From Collinsella sp. AF33-16 (GTDB lineage: Bacteria > Actinomycetota > Coriobacteriia > Coriobacteriales > Coriobacteriaceae), in the NCBI RefSeq assembly GCF_003475325.1, contig NZ_QRQC01000034.1:1-12023 (forward strand): 12,023 nt of DNA, written 5' to 3'. The notes under the pieces are model-generated. The model saw only the letters and a list, made by a program, of their open reading frames with translations. It was not told where the DNA came from and did not search any database. Both the position numbers and the translations under genes were made by a program. Shown in pieces: positions 6,952 to 12,023 of this stretch; within the stretch, counting starts at the first letter, position 1, and every line of letters begins with the position of its first letter.

Positions 6952-7695
6952 TTGAGTGGTTGTTCAGGTTCTACTGATTTGTCTCGAGAGAATGGGTTTC
7001 GATTGTCATTAAGATCGAATGTGCTCATTGCGATTCCTGCATATAACGAAGAGGAATGCATTGAAGGCACAGTAAAAGAACTCCGTTCGGTTGCTCCAGG
7101 GTTTGACTTCATTATCATCAATGATGGTTCTTACGATCGTACGGGTGAAATATGTAAATCGCTAGACTGCAAGGTTATTGACATGCCAATTAACTGTGGC
7201 CTTACAGTTGGTTTTCAGACCGCGGCTCGATATGCCGTTGATCATGGATATGACTATATGATCCAATTTGATGCAGATGGGCAACATCGTCCGGAGTATT
7301 TGGCTGCTCTTGTTGAGAAAGCGGTAAATACTGGTTCCGACATCGTTATCGGTTCTAGGTTTCTGACTGTCCGCAAAGATAAATCGATGCGCATGGTTGG
7401 TTCACGCATGATTACCGTATTGATTAAGATGCTGACCGGTCATCGCATTAGTGATCCCACATCTGGCTTCAGGCTGTTTAGTCGCCCTGTGCTTGAAAGA
7501 TACTATTACGACAACACTTTAAATCCCGAGCCAGAATCGATTGCTTTGTTTTTAAAACAAGGATACTCAGTATCCGAAGTCCAGGTATCAATGCGCGAGC
7601 GTCAGGGTGGAGAGAGCTATTTAAACCCGGTCAAATCAATGCAGTATATGCTTAGGGTTTTCGCTACGCTGCTGATAGTTCAATGGTTTAGGTGA
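6952..7695 (+). CDS. DPM1-like GT2 glycosyltransferase, probable polyprenyl-phosphate-sugar synthase (GacI-like)
   Basis: A 247-residue GT-A enzyme of the dolichol-phosphate-mannose-synthase-like branch of GT2. With the TTG at 6952, VLIAIPAYNEEECIEGTV lies at residues 24-41, IINDGSYDRT at 55-64, the metal-binding DADGQH at 107-112, IGSRFL at 133-138 and DPTSGFRLFSR at 168-178. These are hallmarks of enzymes that place a sugar on undecaprenyl phosphate rather than on a growing glycan. The C-terminus (NPVKSMQYMLRVFATLLIVQ) is amphipathic to hydrophobic, fitting membrane attachment. The start is uncertain: none of TTG 6952, TTG 6979, TTG 7003 or GTG 7021 has a good ribosome binding site, and GTG 7021 would start right at the first beta strand. 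The stop lies against the DUF2304 start, indicating co-translation. In group A Streptococcus this pairing is GacI/GacJ. The sugar here is not known. Confidence 0.83.
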   Translation: MSGCSGSTDLSRENGFRLSLRSNVLIAIPAYNEEECIEGTVKELRSVAPGFDFIIINDGSYDRTGEICKSLDCKVIDMPINCGLTVGFQTAARYAVDHGYDYMIQFDADGQHRPEYLAALVEKAVNTGSDIVIGSRFLTVRKDKSMRMVGSRMITVLIKMLTGHRISDPTSGFRLFSRPVLERYYYDNTLNPEPESIALFLKQGYSVSEVQVSMRERQGGESYLNPVKSMQYMLRVFATLLIVQWFR

Positions 7696-7700
7696 TTATT

Positions 7701-8057
7701 ATGTCATTTACACTGCGCATTTTACTTATTGTATTTGCCGTTATTGTTTTCTATTTCGTTATCCGGAAGCTGAAAAAGGCGCAAATGCAGGTTTTGGACT
7801 CCTTATTTTGGCTTTTGTTCAGCACAAGCTTTGTTTTACTCGGCATTTTTCCTGAGATTGCCGTACACATTGCTGGCCTTTTAGGGTTTATGTCTGCCTC
7901 GAATTTTGTTTTCCTATATGTGATAGCCGTTCTGGTGGTTCGCGATTTTACTATTTCTTTGAGACTTGCTAAGCAGGAAGAGCGATTGAATTCTCTGGTG
8001 CAGGCTGCTGCTTTAAATTGGAACAGTAACGACTTTAGGTCATCCAATGACGATTAA
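7701..8057 (+). CDS. DUF2304 small membrane protein (GacJ-like partner of the preceding GT2)
   Basis: This 118-residue protein has three predicted membrane helices (about residues 4-21, 33-50 and 54-82). A basic stretch IRKLKKAQ follows the first. The conserved FP (GIFPEIAVHIAGLLGF) and N-x-x-F-L (SNFVFLYVIAVLV) patterns of DUF2304 are present. The tail after residue 83 is charged and helical (ISLRLAKQEERLNSLVQAAAL), as in the family, and ends in a polar stretch. I chose ATG 7701 because AGGTGA (7690-7695) lies five bases upstream; a GTG at 7692, overlapping the GT2 stop, is also in frame. DUF2304 genes typically sit beside polyprenyl-phosphate GT2 genes. The studied member, GacJ, binds GacI and raises its activity. 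The same accessory role is inferred here. It has no catalytic motif. Confidence 0.83.
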   Translation: MSFTLRILLIVFAVIVFYFVIRKLKKAQMQVLDSLFWLLFSTSFVLLGIFPEIAVHIAGLLGFMSASNFVFLYVIAVLVVRDFTISLRLAKQEERLNSLVQAAALNWNSNDFRSSNDD

Positions 8058-8385
8058 TTGTGATATTTAATTGCTTGAGCAGCTATACCACAGCATGGAC
8101 CGCGTTGCACACAATTCAGCCCTACTCGCTACGTTGCGGAACATCTGAGTGATGAAGTATAGGTAGGCTGCGCAGCGGGGCGTGGGGATAGTATTTAAGG
8201 GCAGTACCGAAAGGGTCTTGGACTCGGTAATTGTGTCTGCTTTTGATATTTTGCATTGTGCTTCAAATAGTATGTTGTGGTTGCCTCGCCTTGTCTTGAA
8301 CATTAATGACAATGTGAAATAATTGATAAATTTAGCGCAATCAAACGGCGCTTTTATGTTCATAAGCTTGAAAGGTTAACTGTAA
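8058..8385. other. 328-base gap without a recognisable gene
   Basis: Bases 8081-8190 are about 55% G+C by hand count, above the flanking genes, and contain a perfect 10-base palindrome GCTGCGCAGC (8167-8176). The rest is AT-rich and leads into the ribosome binding site AAAGG (8371-8375) of the next gene. A short stem TACCGA/TCGGTA (8205-8210 with 8224-8229) is too weak to call. The gap interrupts what should be one transcription unit, so the GC-rich part is probably debris of an insertion. I found no protein motif in it on either strand. Confidence 0.4.
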
Positions 8386-10389
8386 ATGTGGTTTGAATAT
8401 GCGGTGAGCATCAGCGCCTGCCTTGCTTTTTTGTATTTGCCGGGTATCATTGCGTTTTTGCCCCTCAGGCTGAATCTGATTACTCTTATGGCGGTTTCTC
8501 CTCTTTTGGGTGCTGCTTGCTACGGAGTGCTTCCTATTGCGTATGGGCTGTATGGCATCCCCTGTACGACCGTTTCGCTTCTTGGACCTGCGCTGGGCGT
8601 GGCAATTTTGCTCAGTTTTGCCAGCTTAATAGCGACTAGGCATCGACCCGATAAAAGGCAAGATATAGAAATAGGGGATGTCGCTATTGTATTTTCCACG
8701 CTTGCGGTAAGCGTTCTATTGGTTGTCGTCTTTTTTACCAAGAACCTCGATACTGCCGGTTCGATTTTTCAGGCATTTGATAATGGACATCATCTTAATA
8801 AGATTGCTACATTTATTGCTACTGGCAATTATTCGTCAATCGGCTTCACTGAATACACCGCGTCTCTTGGGTCTGTACCCTCTCCTTATTTGGGAACAGA
8901 GGCGTTCTATCCCTCGGCTTGGCATGGCCTTGTCGCTATGTGCTGTTCTGCCGTGGGAGCAAATGTCGCTGTCGGTATTAATGCCGTTAACACCGCTTTA
9001 ATTGCCGTTGTGTTCCCGCTGGGGATGACGTATTTCATTTCCTGCATTTTCAAATCTCGTCGTTTAACGCTTGTGGCGTCAGTGCTCGTTTTGGCAGTCA
9101 GTTCTTCTGTGTGGGATTTCGTTTCGTTTGGACCGTTATATCCAATGCTGTATGCCTATGCACTCGTTCCCTCTTGTATGGGCCTATTTGTCGTATGCTT
9201 TGATTGTGATGACATTTTCAGACTCATGGGCAAAATTGGCGCCATTGTATTAGCGGGGATTGCAATTGGGCTTGCACAACCCTCAGGCATTTTTTTCATG
9301 GTGATTGCTCTTGCTCCCTATCTGGTAAGTCGAATCTACTTTATAGCTAAGGATAAAGTTGACGATCGCGTTGCCCTCTTTATTGCCAGCGGAGCCGCCG
9401 CCGTTGTCTTTTTACTTTGGTTTGTCTGCTTTCGTTTGCCTGCGTTTCAGTCTATAGTTTCGTTTGACTGGCCAAAAACCGAGTCGCTGTTTCAGGCGGC
9501 TATAGATATAGCTTTCCTTTCGACCACGGATCATACGATTCAACTTGGCGTGGCATTGCTTGTTGCGGTTGGTCTAAAAGAGCTTTGGAATTCCAAGGTA
9601 AAAAGGTGGCTGGTATTTTCCTACGGTCTGGTGTGCTTTGGGTATTTTCTTTCGGTCTCTACTGAGGGTTTCCTGAAACACCTGTTCGGTGGTTTTTGGT
9701 ACACTGATCCGCATAGACTTGGTGTAAATCTTGCCATCTTGGCAACCGTTATAGCTTGTTTTGGTATCAAATGTATATATCAGAAGCTTGTCCCGTTTAT
9801 TGTTAAACATTGGTCGACTAAGGTCGCCAAGCGTTATGCTTTAGCCATTTTGTGTGCGTATGTTGCTTTAATTTATCTTCCCAGTTTCGAGCTAAAAGGA
9901 CTGCTCACCTTTAATACAAGTTTTGGTAACTATGCAAATATCGTAAGTCAAGAAAACTGCATCGACAATTCTCATGTTCTTACGAATGAAGAGCTTGCAT
10001 TTTCCCGTAAGGCACTGTCTAAAATACCTGCTTCCGCTGCTGTGATTAATGAGCCAAACGACGGTAGTGCATTTTTGGCTTCGCTTACAGGAATGAATGT
10101 GTACTATCGCAGGTTCAACCTTCCTTCTTCTGATTCTGAAACAAAAGAGAGCCAGCTCATTAGGAACCATCTTTCCGAAATCAGTTACAACTGTGATGTT
10201 CGTAGCGCCTGCGATAAACTTGGTCTTAAGTACGTTTTGATTCTGGATTTAAATGAGCAAGATAATCCACATCATTTCTGGTCGTATTTTCCCGATCAAT
10301 GGGAAGGTATAGAGACCATTGATGATGAAACGCCCGGATTTAAGACAGTGTTGTCTGAGGGCAGCATGCGATTATATGAGATTGAGTAG
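8386..10389 (+). CDS. Large polytopic membrane protein, DUF6541-like, probable GT-C glycosyltransferase
   Basis: This 667-residue protein has roughly a dozen hydrophobic helices up to residue 500, then a soluble C-terminal domain of about 165 residues. After the first helices, the loop FDNGHHLNKIATFIATGNYS (131-150) has an acidic residue and His pair in the first large extracytoplasmic loop. It is followed by FYPSAWHG (174-181), AQPSG (297-301) and WYTDPHRLG (438-446). This layout is that of GT-C enzymes, which use polyprenyl-phosphate sugars at the outer face. The tail contains AAVINEPNDGSAFLASLTG and LGLKYVLILD, resembling the outer domain of such proteins. I recall this pattern from DUF6541 proteins of actinobacteria, but could not search. 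The ATG at 8386 has AAAGG ten bases upstream. It follows the GacI/GacJ-like pair, which would supply its donor, so a GacL-like role is inferred. A Wzy polymerase is the main alternative. Confidence 0.72.
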   Translation: MWFEYAVSISACLAFLYLPGIIAFLPLRLNLITLMAVSPLLGAACYGVLPIAYGLYGIPCTTVSLLGPALGVAILLSFASLIATRHRPDKRQDIEIGDVAIVFSTLAVSVLLVVVFFTKNLDTAGSIFQAFDNGHHLNKIATFIATGNYSSIGFTEYTASLGSVPSPYLGTEAFYPSAWHGLVAMCCSAVGANVAVGINAVNTALIAVVFPLGMTYFISCIFKSRRLTLVASVLVLAVSSSVWDFVSFGPLYPMLYAYALVPSCMGLFVVCFDCDDIFRLMGKIGAIVLAGIAIGLAQPSGIFFMVIALAPYLVSRIYFIAKDKVDDRVALFIASGAAAVVFLLWFVCFRLPAFQSIVSFDWPKTESLFQAAIDIAFLSTTDHTIQLGVALLVAVGLKELWNSKVKRWLVFSYGLVCFGYFLSVSTEGFLKHLFGGFWYTDPHRLGVNLAILATVIACFGIKCIYQKLVPFIVKHWSTKVAKRYALAILCAYVALIYLPSFELKGLLTFNTSFGNYANIVSQENCIDNSHVLTNEELAFSRKALSKIPASAAVINEPNDGSAFLASLTGMNVYYRRFNLPSSDSETKESQLIRNHLSEISYNCDVRSACDKLGLKYVLILDLNEQDNPHHFWSYFPDQWEGIETIDDETPGFKTVLSEGSMRLYEIE

Positions 10390-10412
10390 ATTCTTTATGT
10401 TTCGCGTATACT
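10382..10412 (+). promoter_or_regulatory. Possible promoter for the downstream GT2
   Basis: TTGAGT (10382-10387) and TATACT (10407-10412) each match the consensus -35 and -10 hexamers fairly well, but the spacing of 19 bases is long. The -35 part overlaps the stop codon of the previous gene. Transcription from here would give a leader of about 50 bases. Read-through from the upstream gene is equally possible. Confidence 0.25.
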
Positions 10413-10471
10413 AGCCAATTGAATTTTATCAACCTCTCGCTTCTTTGTTTGTCAATCATGAAAGGCCAATT

Positions 10472-11611
10472 TTGAGTTCTCTTACTCCCTTAATTTCGGT
10501 GTTGGTTCCCATTTGCAATGTCGAGAAATATCTCGATAAGTGTCTTATTTCTCTGCAGAAACAGACTCTCAAGGATATTGAAATTATCTGCATTAATGAT
10601 GGCTCTACGGATTCTTCGCTAGACATCATTAATAAATTCGCTTCTGAAGACCCCCGTTTCGTTGTTATCGATAAGCCAAATTCTGGCTACGGTGACTCTA
10701 TGAATCGCGGTTTGGAGATTGCAAAGGGCAAGTACATCTCCATCCTCGAGTCCGATGATTTTCTTGATGCTGATGCCCTTGAATATATGCTGACCGAAGC
10801 CGAATCTCGTCAGCTAGAGGTCTTTAAATGTAATTTCTGGCTTTATTGGTCCAAGCCCGACGTTTCCCGTGGGTATCGTACGGATCTCCTATTCAAGCTT
10901 GCTACTCCTGAGATGATTGCCTTGGGTGCACATCGTCCGTTGGATTATCCTGATATTTTTTGGGCTAAAGCTTCTATTTGGTCCGCGTTGTATCTCAAGT
11001 CATTCCTTGATGAAAATGAAATTCGTTTTAATCCCACCCCTGGCGCTTCTTATCAGGATTTAGGTTTTACCTTCAAAGTTTTTTCGTGCGCGCATCGCGT
11101 TGCCTATTCAGGACGTGCGTTTCTACACTATCGCCAAGATAATGAAAAGTCTTCTGTTAATTCTCCGGGTAAGGTTTATTGCGTTTGCGACGAGCATGAT
11201 GAGATCTCTCGGTTTATTGATGAGAAGCGTCCCGATTTAAAGGCGACGCTTGGGCCCGTACGAGCACACACAAAGTTCCTCAATTACCGCTGGAATTATG
11301 ATCGTCTTGGCGATGAGCTTAAGCCTGAGTTCCTTGAGCGTTTTTCAACTGAAATGCGTCAGGAAATCGAATCGGGTTATATTGATCGACGTTATTTTGA
11401 TCGATCCATTTATTGTGATCCCGCCGGCGAGGGCTTTCTATACTTTGAACCGTGGGAGATTGACGAGATTGATTGGATTGCCAACGATCCCACTTACTAC
11501 GCTGCACATCGTGCCTGCGAGCATAGTTCGGGCAAACTGGAGACACTCAAGACATATTGGAATGCTGGTGGCTTAAGCTATGTCTATCGTGCGCTCCGCG
11601 GAAAGCACTAA
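10472..11611 (+). CDS. Family 2 glycosyltransferase with a long C-terminal domain
   Basis: With the chosen start this is a 379-residue GT2 enzyme. The GT-A domain shows LISVLVPICNVEKYLDKCL at residues 7-25, IICINDGSTDSS at 38-49, NSGYGDSMNRGLEIAKGKY at 70-88, and the metal-binding ESDD at 93-96, with Glu in place of the more common first Asp. The remaining 250 or so residues are soluble, rich in aromatic and charged residues, and likely form the acceptor-binding part. There is no membrane helix. The frame is open back to a TTG at 10445. I prefer TTG 10472 because AAAGG (10461-10465) lies six bases before it and the protein then starts right before the first beta strand. The length is larger than the short GT2 at 3195-4001 and the two are not close relatives. 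It ends the plus-strand series and converges on an acyltransferase. The sugar is unknown. Confidence 0.86.
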   Translation: MSSLTPLISVLVPICNVEKYLDKCLISLQKQTLKDIEIICINDGSTDSSLDIINKFASEDPRFVVIDKPNSGYGDSMNRGLEIAKGKYISILESDDFLDADALEYMLTEAESRQLEVFKCNFWLYWSKPDVSRGYRTDLLFKLATPEMIALGAHRPLDYPDIFWAKASIWSALYLKSFLDENEIRFNPTPGASYQDLGFTFKVFSCAHRVAYSGRAFLHYRQDNEKSSVNSPGKVYCVCDEHDEISRFIDEKRPDLKATLGPVRAHTKFLNYRWNYDRLGDELKPEFLERFSTEMRQEIESGYIDRRYFDRSIYCDPAGEGFLYFEPWEIDEIDWIANDPTYYAAHRACEHSSGKLETLKTYWNAGGLSYVYRALRGKH

Positions 11612-11649
11612 CTGCGTTCCTTTGCCTACTTCTATAATTAATAAAGCTA

Positions 11650-11690
11650 TTAAAGGTTCCATGATGGTGCTATCATCATGGAACCTTTAA
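11650..11690. terminator. Strong inverted repeat, bidirectional terminator between convergent genes
   Basis: Bases 11650-11666 pair perfectly with 11674-11690, a 17-base-pair stem with a 7-base loop. It lies 38 bases after the GT2 stop and ends three bases before the stop of the convergent acyltransferase. The outer part of the stem is A/T-rich (TTAAAGG and CCTTTAA), giving a short U-containing 3' arm in both directions. Position and strength fit a shared terminator. Confidence 0.75.
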
Positions 11691-11693
11691 ATA

Positions 11694-12023
11694 TCAATTG
11701 TTTGAAATAAAAGTCGCGCAGGATCGAAGCTTTTTCTGGATTGGCTTAATGATGAGTGGGTCCACGACCGACGCTACCACTAATGCCAATCCGTAGGCCA
11801 CGGCTGTTGCTAAAATCCAAGTCGCTAGCCTAAGAGGCCATGCGATTGCCGCATACCCACCGTTTAATGCTCCAGCATAGATAACATTAGTTGCGAATTC
11901 TATCGTTGCGTATTGTAGGAGATAGATTGAATAGGACCTTTTTGCGACCCATTCGATTGTCTTCGAAAGCGATTGTGATTGAAGTGAGTAATCGCCCTCT
12001 TTGACACCGGCGATATTGAGCCC
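11694..12023 (-). CDS. C-terminal part of a membrane acyltransferase (Acyltransferase_3, OafA-like), cut by the window edge
   Basis: The last 109 codons of a gene running in from the right end; the stop TGA is at 11696-11694. The segment IEWVAKRSYSIYLLQYATIE matches the hallmark S-Y-S-I-Y-L-L-(H/Q) helix near the C-terminus of acyltransferase family 3 proteins. Two more hydrophobic helices follow (GGYAAIAWPLRLATWILATA and a segment ending VASVVDPLII), then a basic tail (KPIQKKLRSC). Such enzymes O-acetylate or O-acylate surface sugars using acyl-CoA or an acyl carrier. The catalytic N-terminal part lies outside the window. The usual His of the YLLH motif is Gln here, which is a tolerated variant. 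Its presence beside the locus suggests acyl decoration of the polysaccharide. Confidence 0.8.
   Translation of the reverse strand, partial: GLNIAGVKEGDYSLQSQSLSKTIEWVAKRSYSIYLLQYATIEFATNVIYAGALNGGYAAIAWPLRLATWILATAVAYGLALVVASVVDPLIIKPIQKKLRSCATFISNN

Noticed and set aside
8167..8176. Perfect palindrome GCTGCGCAGC as a regulator site
   Set aside because: Ten bases in a GC-rich stretch, far from any start, with no second copy; chance is a sufficient explanation.
11250..11576. 108-codon open frame on the plus strand
   Set aside because: It lies in another frame inside the GT2 at 10472-11611, which has full coding motifs.

Overview
The window is a piece of a surface-polysaccharide (capsule or cell-wall glycan) locus in a bacterium. 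It holds six intact glycosyltransferase or glycosyltransferase-related genes, one Wzx-type flippase, one small DUF2304 membrane protein and the 3' end of an acyltransferase. Several decayed genes and one insertion-sequence scar lie between them. The host is most likely a Coriobacteriia-type actinobacterium (Collinsella/Olsenella-like), held with only modest confidence. The secreted ricin-repeat protein at the left end is of a style common there. The IS scar is much richer in G+C (about 62% by hand count over 4081-4320) than the low-G+C polysaccharide genes (about 42% in a sampled 60-base stretch). A Bacillota host is not excluded.

Layout: 84-1058 is a frameshifted ricin-type lectin pseudogene with a signal peptide. 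1081-1591 is a truncated and frameshifted EpsF-like GT4 remnant, followed by a hairpin at 1609-1652. 1697-2938 is the Wzx flippase. 2949-3008 is a 19-codon scar of a GT2 gene. 3195-4001 is an intact GT2. 4088-4331 is a scar of an IS256-family transposase on the minus strand. 4360-5514 is a GT4 on the minus strand, divergent from a second GT4 at 5588-6781. 6952-7695 (DPM1-like GT2), 7701-8057 (DUF2304) and 8386-10389 (large GT-C-like membrane protein) look like one functional group. 10472-11611 is a further GT2. A strong inverted repeat at 11650-11690 separates it from a convergent acyltransferase fragment (11694-12023, minus strand).

How the genes work together (inference): the cytoplasmic GT2 and GT4 enzymes would build a lipid-linked repeat unit, which Wzx flips. 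The DPM1-like GT2 with its DUF2304 partner resembles the GacI/GacJ pair of the group A streptococcal carbohydrate, in which GacI makes undecaprenyl-phosphate-GlcNAc and GacJ stimulates it. The multi-spanning protein downstream would then be the GacL-like GT-C enzyme that attaches the sugar outside the membrane. No Wzy polymerase, initiating phosphoglycosyltransferase, chain-length regulator or nucleotide-sugar gene is visible, so the locus extends past the window or is incomplete.

The most notable overall property is mosaicism: intact cassettes separated by gene debris and GC-rich gaps, with one cassette inverted. I found no CRISPR array, tRNA or rRNA.
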